NCBI GenBank assembly: GCA_016702545.1
Contig: JADJDT010000048.1
Span: forward strand, 1-64,000
Source of the DNA: Pseudomonadota bacterium
Lineage (GTDB): Bacteria; Myxococcota_A; Polyangia; GCA-2747355
Reading direction: 5' to 3'
Length of the DNA stretch: 64,000 bases
Positions 27,300-35,622 of the stretch are shown piece by piece. The notes beneath the pieces were generated by a model. It made no database searches. It was given only the letters and a program-made list of their open reading frames with translations, and was not told the origin of the DNA. Every line of letters starts with the position of its first letter. Position 1 is the stretch's first letter. The position numbers and the translations under genes were made by a program.

Positions 27300-27346
27300 T
27301 CCCACCCGGCCAGTGTCCCACCCGGCCAGTGTCCCACCCGGCCAGT
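27300..27346. repeat. 16-bp tandem repeat, three copies, in the leader of the sugar transferase gene
   Basis: TCCCACCCGGCCAGTG at 27300-27315 and 27316-27331, with a third copy to 27346 that differs in its last base. It ends six bases from the transferase ATG, so the ribosome-binding region of that gene lies in the repeat (GGGTGGGACAGGG on the - strand). Confidence 0.95.
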
Positions 27347-27397
27347 TGCGCCGCCGGTGCATGGACAGTAGCATCTTGGGCGCGTGTTGAGGCGAGG

Positions 27398-28921
27398 ATG
27401 AGCCCGGCTGAACAGAACCGCATCCATGGGGCCGGCGATCAGCTCCACCGGCTGGCGCTGCTGCTGCGCCGCAGCCTGCGGCACCTCTGGAAGGGGCTGT
27501 TGCTGACCGTGCTCGGCCTCGGGGTCTCGGCGGCGGTGGCGTTCCTCAAGCCACGCATCTACATCTCCGAGACGGTCATCCTCTATCGGCAAATCATCCG
27601 CGCCAGCTACCTGGGTGGTCCGGAGGGGACGGTCGAAGCGCCCTCCAACGACGTCGGGCTGCGCATGCGCGAGCTGCTGGTCGCCCGGCCGCGGCTCGAG
27701 CGCCTGATCAAGCGCCATGGCCTCTATTCGAGCATCGTGCGGCGACGGGGCTACGTCGAGGCCGTCGACCGGCTGCGCACCGCGATCGAGTATCGCGTCG
27801 GCGGCGGGGACACCTTCCACATCGCCTTCAAGGGGCCCAGCGCCGAGCTCGCCCAGCGGGTCACCCGCGACCTCGCGGAGTCGCTGATCGAAGAGGAGCT
27901 GCGGCTGCGCAGCGAGCAGGTCAACGCGACGCAGCATTTCCTCGAGGTCGAGACCAATCGGCTGCAGCGCGAGCTCCAGGACCACGAGCGCGCGCTCGCG
28001 CAGTTCCTCGCGGCCCACCCCGAGTTCGCGCAAGAACAAGTCTCGGGGCGCACGGCGCTCGATCCCGGCGCCTCGGTCCGCGCCGCCCAGGTGCGGCAGC
28101 AGGCCGAGGCGCGCCGCGGGGACGCCTCGGTGCTGGCGCTGCGCCGACAAGCGGAGCGCATCCGCAGCCAGCTCGACCTCGGCAGCAAGGTGGTCCGCCT
28201 GCCGCCCGACCCCGACCTGCTCGCCGCCAAGGACGCCGCCGAAGAGGAGCTCCGCGAGGCGCGCACCAACTTGGCCCGCGCCCAAGCCGAGTTCACCGAG
28301 CGCCATCCCGACGTCGCGGCGGCGCAGCAACGGCTCCGCACGTCCGAAGGACGCGTCGAGCGCGTCCGCCGGACGCTGGCGGCCTCGGCGGCGGTGCGGC
28401 GGCCGACCACCTCCGTCGACCGAGATGCGCTCAGGACCGAGCTGCAGAGCATCGAGCGCCAATCGGCCAGCAAGGCCTCCCGCAATGACGTCGCCGGCGC
28501 CGCCCCGGGCGCGGCCCGTGACAGCGAGAGCAAGGCCGATCGCATCGTGGCGCTGGAGACCGAGTGGAACGGCCTCAACCGGCGCGTGCGCGATGCACGC
28601 GAGCGCTACCTGCGACTCGAGGGGCAGCAGTTCCGGGCCTCGATCGAAGCGACCTCGGAGCTGACCGGACAGGCCTCGCAGCTGCGCATCATCGACCCGC
28701 CCTTTCTGCCGGCGAACCCCTCCGGCGTCGGACGTTCGGCCGTGCTCGCGGGCGGTGCCGCGGTCTCGCTGATCCTGGGGCTGCTGCTGATGCTCGCGCT
28801 CGCTTCGATCGACGAGCGGATCTACGATCGCGCAGACGTCGAGCGCAGCGGTCCGCTGGCCGTCCTGGTGGAGGTGCCGCGGCTCAGCAGCCGCGCTTTA
28901 CGCGACGAGCGAGAGGCGTGA
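27398..28921 (+). CDS. Wzz/Wzc-type polysaccharide chain-length protein
   Basis: 507 residues. Membrane segment 1 at about 32-52 (GLLLTVLGLGVSAAVAFL), a Wzz-type beta domain (IYISETVILYRQIIRASYLG), a long Ala/Arg/Glu-rich coiled coil (about 170-400), the PPFLPANPSG proline motif typical before segment 2, and membrane segment 2 at about 453-475 (AVLAGGAAVSLILGLLLMLAL). This is the membrane half of a Wzc-like polysaccharide co-polymerase; the ATPase half is the next gene, overlapping by four bases (GTGA). ATG 27398 is chosen because it places the first charged residues just before segment 1. Confidence 0.88.
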   Translation: MSPAEQNRIHGAGDQLHRLALLLRRSLRHLWKGLLLTVLGLGVSAAVAFLKPRIYISETVILYRQIIRASYLGGPEGTVEAPSNDVGLRMRELLVARPRLERLIKRHGLYSSIVRRRGYVEAVDRLRTAIEYRVGGGDTFHIAFKGPSAELAQRVTRDLAESLIEEELRLRSEQVNATQHFLEVETNRLQRELQDHERALAQFLAAHPEFAQEQVSGRTALDPGASVRAAQVRQQAEARRGDASVLALRRQAERIRSQLDLGSKVVRLPPDPDLLAAKDAAEEELREARTNLARAQAEFTERHPDVAAAQQRLRTSEGRVERVRRTLAASAAVRRPTTSVDRDALRTELQSIERQSASKASRNDVAGAAPGAARDSESKADRIVALETEWNGLNRRVRDARERYLRLEGQQFRASIEATSELTGQASQLRIIDPPFLPANPSGVGRSAVLAGGAAVSLILGLLLMLALASIDERIYDRADVERSGPLAVLVEVPRLSSRALRDEREA

Positions 28922-30021
28922 CCGATCCCTCGAACAAGAGCGCCGGCAGCCCCACCGGCAGGCTGCCCGTAACCATGCGCCCCAGCGAGCGCCCGACGCC
29001 CGCGACCGGCATACGCCCCACAGCGCGGCCGTCGAGCCCTCCCTTCGACTTCGAGAGCATGATCCTGCCGGCCCAGGGGGCCGGAGCGCGCGCCCCCGAC
29101 CCCTTCGGGCGGGCCCCCGCGGCCGGTCGGCCCACCCCCGGACTAGGCAGCGCCGTGCCGCCGGCCAGCAGCGCCGCGCTGACCACGACCGCCCGCGCCC
29201 CCGTGACGCCGACGCCGGCAGCGCCGGTCGCCGCGATCCAAGCCCCCGCGCCCTTCACACCGACCGAGCCCGAGCACTTCAAACGCACGCTGATCGCCGC
29301 CGCGCGCGCCACACCGGTGCGCCGGAGCGGCGGCGGCACCAGCGGCGACGCGCTCGTCCCTTCGATCATCGCCACCCCGACCGAGCTGCGTCGCGGCGAG
29401 CCGCTGCTCTTTCTCGCGCACCAGCCGGAGTCGCCGCAGGCGGCGAGCTTTCGCGTGCTGCGCTATCGCCTGAGCGAGCGCGGCGACCCGCGGGTGATCG
29501 TGGTCACCAGCGCCGAGGCCGGGGAGGGCAAGACCACCTGCGCCATCAACCTGGCGCTGTCGCTCTCCGAGTGCGGCCGCGCGCGGGTGCTGCTCTTGGA
29601 GGCCAACCTGCGGCGGCCGGGCCTGGCGCGAATGCTCGGCCTCAAGCCGCCGCGCTGCGTCGCCCAACAGATCAGCGATCATCAGCAGCAGCCCTACGGC
29701 GAGCCCTGGCAAATGGCCGAGGTGGCCTCGCCCTGGCTTCACGTCTTGGCCGTCGATCCCACCAGCTTCACGCGGCCGAGGACCATCGACGAGCCGGCCC
29801 TGGCGCACGCCATCAGCGAGCTGAAGCAGATCGGCTACGACTACCTGGTGCTGGATGCGCCCCCGGTCCTCGGCAGCGCCGACGTCAACCTGCTGCAGGA
29901 GCTCGCCGACGGCGTGCTCTTCACGCTCTGCGCGCGGCGGTCGAACAAACGGGCGCTCGAGCGCGCGCTCGAGCAGCTCACGGACGCCAAGGTCGTGGGC
30001 AGCGTGCTGCTCGACCGTTAG
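28918..30021 (+). CDS. BY-kinase-like ATPase (CpsD/CapB type)
   Basis: 367 residues. The first 150 are low-complexity Pro/Ala, then a MinD-like ATPase: Walker A TSAEAGEGKTTCAINLA (about 196-212), Walker A' LLLEANLRRPGLARML (about 223), Walker B YDYLVLDAPPVLGSADV (about 307), and RRSNKRALERALEQL. Partner of the Wzz-like protein whose gene it overlaps; together they equal a split Wzc. Two oddities: the Walker A' acid, normally the D in LLLDxDLRRP, is replaced (LLEANLRRP), and no C-terminal Tyr cluster follows the ATPase, so tyrosine autophosphorylation is uncertain. GTG 28918 is the coupled start. Confidence 0.85.
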   Translation: MTDPSNKSAGSPTGRLPVTMRPSERPTPATGIRPTARPSSPPFDFESMILPAQGAGARAPDPFGRAPAAGRPTPGLGSAVPPASSAALTTTARAPVTPTPAAPVAAIQAPAPFTPTEPEHFKRTLIAAARATPVRRSGGGTSGDALVPSIIATPTELRRGEPLLFLAHQPESPQAASFRVLRYRLSERGDPRVIVVTSAEAGEGKTTCAINLALSLSECGRARVLLLEANLRRPGLARMLGLKPPRCVAQQISDHQQQPYGEPWQMAEVASPWLHVLAVDPTSFTRPRTIDEPALAHAISELKQIGYDYLVLDAPPVLGSADVNLLQELADGVLFTLCARRSNKRALERALEQLTDAKVVGSVLLDR

Positions 30022-30031
30022 GCTCGCGGGT

Positions 30032-30664
30032 TCACCCCGTGAGCACCACCCCGAGGTTGAGGTGCGGGGGCAGCTCGTCGCGCATCCGGATCAGCTCGGC
30101 CTCGCTCGATCGACCCGCCCGCGCCACCAACACCACGCCGTCGAGCAACGCCGCCGCGTTGAGGTGGTCGCCGAAGCGATCGAAGCCGCTGAGATCGACC
30201 AGCAGATAGCTGAAGCTGCGCCACTGCGCGTTGAGCAAGAGCTGGAGCTGCCGCACACCCGCCCCCGGCGCGCCGGCATGCGGGGGAATCAGCAACGCCA
30301 ACGACGGCCCCACCCAGCGCTCGATGAAGATCGCCCGGGGCGCCTCCGTGGTCGCCTCGCCGGGGGCCGCGGCGGCCGGCGGCGCGCTCGCCGCACCGGC
30401 CACGAAGGCGGGATAGCGCACGTTCGCGTCGATCACGGCGACGTGCGCCCGCGTCAAGCGCACCAGCGCATCCCCCAGGTGCAGCGCCAAGGGCGGGATC
30501 GCCACGGCGCTACCGCAGGGCCACAGGCCGATCGCCGCGCGGCCGCTGCGCTGCAGGCGACGCGCGATGCTGAGGCAAGCCGCGGCGACCTCGGGCTCGG
30601 CGTCGACCGCCAGGGCGCCAGAGCCGAGCGCGAGCAACCGTTCGAAGAGGCCGGGCGCTGCCAT
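30032..30664 (-). CDS. P-loop-less relative of BY-kinase ATPases
   Basis: 210 residues in the opposite direction to the ATPase gene. It keeps the fold landmarks after the P-loop: AHVAVIDANVRYPAFV at the Walker A' position, SFSYLLVDLSGFDRFGDH at Walker B, and DGVVLVARAGRSSEAELIRM as in CpsD-type enzymes. Where the Walker A should be it reads GLWPCGSAVAIPPLALHLG, with no GKT/GKS. It therefore probably cannot hydrolyse ATP and may be a regulatory subunit or competitor of the neighbouring ATPase. The assignment rests on pattern similarity. 10 bases separate the convergent stops. Confidence 0.7.
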   Translation of the reverse strand: MAAPGLFERLLALGSGALAVDAEPEVAAACLSIARRLQRSGRAAIGLWPCGSAVAIPPLALHLGDALVRLTRAHVAVIDANVRYPAFVAGAASAPPAAAAPGEATTEAPRAIFIERWVGPSLALLIPPHAGAPGAGVRQLQLLLNAQWRSFSYLLVDLSGFDRFGDHLNAAALLDGVVLVARAGRSSEAELIRMRDELPPHLNLGVVLTG

Positions 30665-30797
30665 CGCGCCATCGTATCAGCGATTCGGCGGGCGGCCGCA
30701 GCCGTCTTGCGCGGGCCGGCGGTGGCTGTCGAAGAGCGGCCCCAGACGACCGCCGGCGAGCACCGCGACCAAGACTCGACTGTGCTATCGTCCGCGC

Positions 30798-32216
30798 GTG
30801 AACCGGCCGGGATCGCTGCTGCTCTCCGTGCTGATCGGAGCGATGGGGCTCGGCCAGGCGCCGGCCGCGCGCGCGCGCGCCCGCCTGCTCACCACCGGCC
30901 GCATCGGCGCGGGGCTGACCGACAACGTCGATCTCAGCCCGCGCTCGAGCGACGAGCCCGGCGCGCGCACGGCCCAGGGCGATGGCTTCACCGAGCTCGA
31001 GCCGGGCGTGCTGCTCACGCTTGGTGACGACCGGATGGCGCACCAGCTCGGCTACCACTTCCTCGCCACGCTCTTCTTCGACCAGAGCGCCGTCAACTCG
31101 TACGCGCACCGCGCTGATTGGCTGTCGTTTTACGAGCTCGGCGAGCGCCAACGCCTGGTGCTCAATGCCAGTGTTTCCTACGGCCGCCAAAACATGCTGA
31201 CGCTGCTGAGCGCGGCCTCCGGCGGCACGCCGGCCGCCTATCGTTCGGGCCGCGATCAATTTCTCAGCCTCGAGGCCGACCAGGGCTGGTTCGTCGATTT
31301 CGCGGCGCCCTGGGCGCTGGAGCAGACCCTGCGCGTGAGCGCCTTCTTGCCGCAAGACACGCCGACGCAACCGAAGACGGTGAGCACGGAAGCGGGTCTC
31401 GCTCTCACCCGCAGCTGGGACCGGCTGCAGCTCGGCGCCCGGTTGGCGCAGGAGTACACGTCGACGCTGGCCTACGACTCCGCCCCGCGCGACCCGGAGC
31501 AGCCCGCCGCCCCGGCGCCACCACGGGTCCCAGCGACCCACCTGATGGTCACGACGCTGCTCGCCACCAGCGGCTACGAGCTCGACCCCGAGTGGCGCGG
31601 CGAGCTGCGCCTGGGGGTGCTACGGGCGGCCGCGGCCGATGACCCCAACGCCCAGCTCTTCCATCCGGCGGCGCAAGCGGCGCTGCGCTATGCCGTCAAC
31701 GAGACCGAGGCCGAGCTCAGCTTCGCTCATACCGTGCGGCAGAACCTCTTCCTCGCCGACACCTTCCTGCTCGAGGAGCTGCGCCTGCGCGCTCGCCTAC
31801 CGCTGGCCGCCGCGCGCACCGAGGCACCGAGCTGGCTGGCGGAGGGCAGCGTGGGCTACGAGCACGGTCAGTCCGTCGACCTGGTCCGTGGCGCGATCGG
31901 CGGCCCGGGCGTCGACCTGCTGCTCGGAGACGCGGCCCTGCTCTGGCGCCTGCACACCTGGATGGAGTGGTCCCTGCGCTACCAGTTCAGCTACCAGAGC
32001 GCCGTGGGTGGGGCGCTGGCCCTCCCCGAGATCAGCCGGCACCTGGCGCTCGTGTCCGTGACCTTCCGCTATCCGCCGGAGCGCATGCCCACGCTGCAGC
32101 CACGCGAGCGCCTCAATCCGAGCGACCCGGCCGAATGGCAGCGTTTGCTGCCCAGCGAGCGCCCCACCGCGCTCCCCGAGGGCGGGGCCTCGGACCCGAC
32201 CAACCGCCGACCCTGA
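30798..32216 (+). CDS. Outer-membrane beta-barrel, polysaccharide locus
   Basis: 472 residues. Signal peptide (SLLLSVLIGAMGLGQAPAAR), then many alternating amphipathic segments of the barrel type (RIGAGLTDNVDL, HQLGYHFLATLFF, RLVLNASVSYG, LRYQFSYQSAVG, LALVSVTFRYPP). After the last strand there is a 40-residue soluble tail. Position beside Wzz, BY-kinase and Wzx/Wzy genes suggests an export pore; barrel proteins (Wzp) acting with short Wza-like partners are known for Myxococcus polysaccharides, and the size fits. No Wza is present in the window. Start is GTG 30798. The stop codon lies in an 18-bp duplication. Confidence 0.75.
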   Translation: MNRPGSLLLSVLIGAMGLGQAPAARARARLLTTGRIGAGLTDNVDLSPRSSDEPGARTAQGDGFTELEPGVLLTLGDDRMAHQLGYHFLATLFFDQSAVNSYAHRADWLSFYELGERQRLVLNASVSYGRQNMLTLLSAASGGTPAAYRSGRDQFLSLEADQGWFVDFAAPWALEQTLRVSAFLPQDTPTQPKTVSTEAGLALTRSWDRLQLGARLAQEYTSTLAYDSAPRDPEQPAAPAPPRVPATHLMVTTLLATSGYELDPEWRGELRLGVLRAAAADDPNAQLFHPAAQAALRYAVNETEAELSFAHTVRQNLFLADTFLLEELRLRARLPLAAARTEAPSWLAEGSVGYEHGQSVDLVRGAIGGPGVDLLLGDAALLWRLHTWMEWSLRYQFSYQSAVGGALALPEISRHLALVSVTFRYPPERMPTLQPRERLNPSDPAEWQRLLPSERPTALPEGGASDPTNRRP

Positions 32217-32236
32217 GGCAACCGCCGACCCTGAGA
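32201..32236. repeat. 18-bp tandem duplication spanning the barrel gene stop codon
   Basis: CAACCGCCGACCCTGAGG at 32201-32218 is followed by a copy at 32219-32236 that differs only in the last base. The stop TGA (32214-32216) is thus repeated at 32232-32234. Confidence 0.95.
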
Positions 32237-32249
32237 CCCGGATCGCTCC

Positions 32250-33582
32250 AGGAGCCTGTCGGAGAATGTCGCGAGCCGACCGAGCGCAAGGCGCGGCGAG
32301 CACCGGAGCGGACCCCGCGCGCCCGGGGGGGCCGCGCCGGGCCGCCGCCGACGGGCCGCGCCGGCGGCCCCGCGCCGTCGGGCGGGGCGGGGGCCGCGGG
32401 GGGCCCGCGCCCCCGCTCGGGGCCCGGGCCGCCCGGCGGCGGCGGCCCGCGCCGGCCGCCCGGGCCCGGCCCCGCCGCGCGGGGCCCCCCTGGCGCTTCT
32501 CGGGCGGCCCGGCTCGCGCCTGCCCCCGCGCCCCGCGCCGGGGCGGCGCCCCCCGCGGCCCCCGGGGGGGCCGCCCGGGGGGGGGGCCCGCGCCCGGGCG
32601 CCCTTCGGGGGGGCCCCCTCCCCCCCCCCGGCGCGGGGGGGCCGGGGGCCCCCCGGCCCTCCCCGGCCGCGCGCCCGGGGCGCCCCGGCGCCCCCCGCCG
32701 CCGGGGGGGCCCGCGGGCGGGGGGGCCCCCCTGCCGCGCGCGCCGCCCTTCCCGCCCCGCGCCCCCCCCCCCCCCCGCGGGGTTCGCGCCCGGCGCCCTG
32801 TCCTCTTCCCCGGCGCGCGGCGGGCGCGCCCCCCGGGCCCCCCCGGCCCCCCCCCGCGCCCGCCCCCCCCCCCCGCCCGGCCCCCGCCCGCCGCCGCCGG
32901 GCGCCCGCCCCCGCCCGCGCCGCCCCCTTCCGTTTCTGCCCGGGCCCGCGCCCCCCCTTCGCCGGCCGCCGCGCCCCCCCGCCGCGGCGCCCCGCCCCCT
33001 TCGGGCGCTTCGGGCCCCGCCCGGGGGGGCGCCGGCGGCGGCCGCCGCGGGGCCCCCCCTTCCCCCCCGCCCCCCCGCGGGCCGGGGCCCCGTCCTTTCG
33101 CCCCCCCGCGGCCCCCCCCCGCGCGGTGCCCGCGGCCCGCTCCCCGCGCCGCCCGGGCGCCCGGGGTCCCCCCCTTCTGCGCCCGCCCCGCCCCCTTTTT
33201 CGGGGCGGGGCGGGCCCGCGGGGGGGCGGCCCCCCCCCCCCGCGCTGGGGCCCGGGCCCGCGCCTTCTGCCCGCGGCCGCTTGCGCCGGCGGGGGGGCTC
33301 CCCCCCCCGCCCGCCGCCCGCCCCCCCCCCCGGGGCGCTTCGCCCGCCGCGGGCCCCCCCCCGCCCCCCCGCCGCCCCCCGGGCCCCGGGGGGTTTCTTT
33401 CTTCTGCCGCCCCCGGGGCCCCCCCGGGAGCGTACGGGCCGGTACGTGAGCACCGGAGCGCAGCCGCACTTCGGCCCACTATATGCCGAAGAACGAGCCC
33501 GTAGGGCGAGAGCGGCGGGCGCGTAGCGCGCGCCGCGGTAACGCCGCGATCGGTCGGCGCAGCAATTCTCCGACAGGCTCCT
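32250..33582. repeat. Palindromic repeat element interrupted by a GC-only block
   Basis: The 18 bases at 32250-32267 (AGGAGCCTGTCGGAGAAT) are the exact inverse of 33565-33582. The right arm (33441-33582) matches, in reverse, most of the element at 48969-49104, including a shared 16-mer GGTACGTGAGCACCGG (33441-33456 and the reverse at 49067-49082). GAGCACCGGAGCG occurs on both sides of the GC block, at 32298-32310 and 33448-33460. The element begins 14 bases after the duplicated stop of the barrel gene and its right end overlaps the stop codon (33581-33583) of the convergent gene. Confidence 0.8.
32352..33428. other. 1,077-base block with no A on the + strand
   Basis: From the A at 32351 to the A at 33429 the + strand has only G, C and a few dozen T. 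It is full of G and C runs of 5-14 bases. There is no codon structure and no repeat period I can see. Open frames exist only because stop codons need A or T. A sequencing or assembly artefact is the first explanation; a real low-complexity tract is the second. Confidence 0.95.
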
Positions 33583-34729
33583 AGCCGGCAGCCGCGGGGG
33601 GCGGTGGGAGCAGATGGTCGCGATAGCGCGCCGGATTGCCCCTGCAGCCCTGCATCGCCGCGCACGCCACGTTGAACATCTCGCGCGCCGTGACGTAGTG
33701 CAGCCGCCAGCCCCCCGGGCCCTCGCCCACCGCCGCCAGCGCCCGGTGCAGCGCGTGGCCCCCCGCGCCGAGCAGCGACGCCGCCGTGTCCTCGGGGGCC
33801 CCGTGCGTGTGCAGCTTGACGAAGACCCACTCGGGCCGCCCGGCGACATGAACGTGCTGCGCGATCCAGGTGCGCAGGCGCGCAGGGCTGGCGACGAAGG
33901 CATGCGTCAGATCGGCATTGTCGAGCTGCACGGGGATGCGGCGCGCGCGCAGGGCGAGAGCCAGCGGCCCCTGGATCAGCAGTGGCCGATCGTCGTACCA
34001 GCGACCGACGCGGGCGCGCTCGCCGTGGTAGTGCGCGCGGCGCCGCGTCAGGTCGCCGACCGGCCAGTAGATCTGGTTGCAGATCGGCGGCTGGCATTCG
34101 TCGGGGGCGGCAGGGAAGGTGAAGTCGGCGTAGCAGCCCGTCTCGGCCAGCACGGCGAGCTCGTCGTCGACGCCGCAACGCCGTCCGTCCTCACGGGCGT
34201 TGGCCAGCGCCCAGTCGCCGTGGATGAAGGCGTAGCGCGGCCGGCCGGCGCGATCACGCGCCAGGTGCCCATGCGCCGCGAAGCGCTCCAGCGCCTCGTG
34301 GATCGTGGCGCGCAACCCCGCCGCGGTGTCGCGATCGTGATGCAGGTGCAGCTCTACCTCCCCCAGCCCGGCCCGCGCCAGGTCGGCGAGCGGCTCGAGG
34401 AAGTGCGGGCGATACTGCTCGGCGGGGAAGAAGAAGGTGTGCCGCGGGCGGCGATCCTCGCTGTCGCGATAGCCCGCGGCGAGCAGCGGGAAGCGCTCGT
34501 GCCAGGCCCGCACGCGAGCCGCGCCGACCTCTTCCGGCACCGCGGCCCACCCATCGTCGGCGGCCCACAGCGGCTCGAAGTGGTCGCAGACCGCCACCAA
34601 TAGGTGGCGCTCGCCGCGCGCAGGCACACGCTCGCGCCAGGCGCCGAGGCGTTGCAGCAGGTAGGCCGCCAGCCAGCGCTCGGGATGCTTCGACCGGACG
34701 TAGGCCACGATCGAGGAGACGCGCCGCAT
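33581..34729 (-). CDS. Conserved polysaccharide-locus protein, deacetylase-like
   Basis: 382 residues. It has recurrent family motifs: VCDHFEPLWA, RHTFFFPAEQYRPHFLEPLA, GEVELHLHHDRDTA, YAFIHGDWALANAREDGRRC, ELAVLAETGCYADFTFPAAP, YWPVGD and FVKLHTHGAPEDTA. The His/Asp pattern and layout suggest a (beta/alpha)-barrel related to polysaccharide deacetylases, and homologs usually sit in exopolysaccharide loci. No activity is proven for the family as far as I know. ATG 34729 is chosen over an in-frame start 15 codons upstream, which would add a Arg-rich leader. Stop overlaps the palindromic element. Confidence 0.75.
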   Translation of the reverse strand: MRRVSSIVAYVRSKHPERWLAAYLLQRLGAWRERVPARGERHLLVAVCDHFEPLWAADDGWAAVPEEVGAARVRAWHERFPLLAAGYRDSEDRRPRHTFFFPAEQYRPHFLEPLADLARAGLGEVELHLHHDRDTAAGLRATIHEALERFAAHGHLARDRAGRPRYAFIHGDWALANAREDGRRCGVDDELAVLAETGCYADFTFPAAPDECQPPICNQIYWPVGDLTRRRAHYHGERARVGRWYDDRPLLIQGPLALALRARRIPVQLDNADLTHAFVASPARLRTWIAQHVHVAGRPEWVFVKLHTHGAPEDTAASLLGAGGHALHRALAAVGEGPGGWRLHYVTAREMFNVACAAMQGCRGNPARYRDHLLPPPPAAAG

Positions 34730-34910
34730 GGCCCCCTTATGACGCCATCGGCGCCGTTCGGCAAGCAGGGGCACCCATGGCGGTGGGTGCGCGCGCGGCG
34801 CTGGTCAGTCGGGGCGCGAACGCGCTATACGTCTCGGTGGCTCGAAGCGCTCCCCCGCGCCGAGGCACGCCAACCGGCCGCTTGGGCCACGAAGACATGG
34901 AGGCTTTGTC

Positions 34911-35354
34911 GTGACCGAGACTCGCAAGCGCACCCCCACCGCGGCCGTGCAATCGGTGTCGTCGCTGCTCCAGGAGTTCAAGAAGTTCGCGCTCAAGGGC
35001 AACGTGATCGACCTCGCCGTCGGCGTGATCATCGGCGGTGCCTTCGGCAAGATCGTCGGCTCGCTGGTCGCCGACATCATCATGCCGCTGATCGGGCTGA
35101 TCCTGCCCGGCGACAAGGGCTACGAGGGCTGGAAGCTGGTCGTCGGCGAGAAGGTCATCCCCTACGGCAAGTTCCTCGGCGAGATCGTCAACTTCATCGT
35201 CGTCGCCTTCGCGCTCTACATCTTCATCGTCAAGTTCCTCGGCTGGGCGATGCGCACGAAGCAGGAGGAACAGCCCGCCCCCGCCGGGCCGCCCCCGCTC
35301 ACCGCCGACCAGCAGCTGCTCACCGAGATCCGCGACCTGCTGCAGAAGCGCTAG
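34911..35354 (+). CDS. mscL: Large-conductance mechanosensitive channel
   Basis: Homopentameric inner-membrane channel that releases solutes under osmotic down-shock. 147 residues: EFKKFALKGNVIDLAVGVII starts the first helix with the pore constriction, GGAFGKIVGSLVADIIMPLI continues it, and IVNFIVVAFALYIFIVKFL is the second helix; the cytoplasmic bundle is LLTEIRDLLQKR. GTG 34911 has GGAGG seven bases upstream. A palindromic element follows the stop directly. Confidence 0.95.
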   Translation: MTETRKRTPTAAVQSVSSLLQEFKKFALKGNVIDLAVGVIIGGAFGKIVGSLVADIIMPLIGLILPGDKGYEGWKLVVGEKVIPYGKFLGEIVNFIVVAFALYIFIVKFLGWAMRTKQEEQPAPAGPPPLTADQQLLTEIRDLLQKR

Positions 35355-35355
35355 A

Positions 35356-35519
35356 CCGAAAACAAGCGCGTTCGAGCGCAAGCCGTTTGTTTTCGGGCTC
35401 AGACGAGCCGACAGGCGAGCGTTATGGTGAAGTCGCGGATTACTCCCGCACGAGGGGCTTCGCGAAAGCCCCTTGAGTCATTCTAGCCCCAAAGCAGCGC
35501 GGACGCGCTTGTTTTGGCC
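35356..35519. repeat. Palindromic dispersed element, copy 1 (after mscL)
   Basis: About 164 bp bounded by CCGAAAACAAGCGCG (35356-35370) and its near inverse CGCGCTTGTTTTGGCC ending at 35519. Left part folds as a hairpin (CCGAAAACAA with TTGTTTTCGG at 35387-35396). A second perfect 8-bp stem is AGGGGCTT 35453-35460 with AAGCCCCT 35466-35473. The reverse of this element closely matches 48808-48967. The left end begins two bases after the mscL stop, so it may end transcription. Confidence 0.85.
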
Positions 35520-35622
35520 AGCGCCCGAGCGCTGGGACGCATGGCGAGGCGCACGTGCGAGTGAATCGGCTGAGCTTCGCCCGCGAAGGCGGCGCATTCA
35601 GATCCGTGAGCGCTGACCGCCG

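Noticed and set aside
31797..34178. Very long open frames on both strands through 32.3-33.5 kb
   Set aside because: They exist only because the block has almost no A and little T, so no stop codons can occur; the translations are Gly/Ala/Pro/Arg runs.
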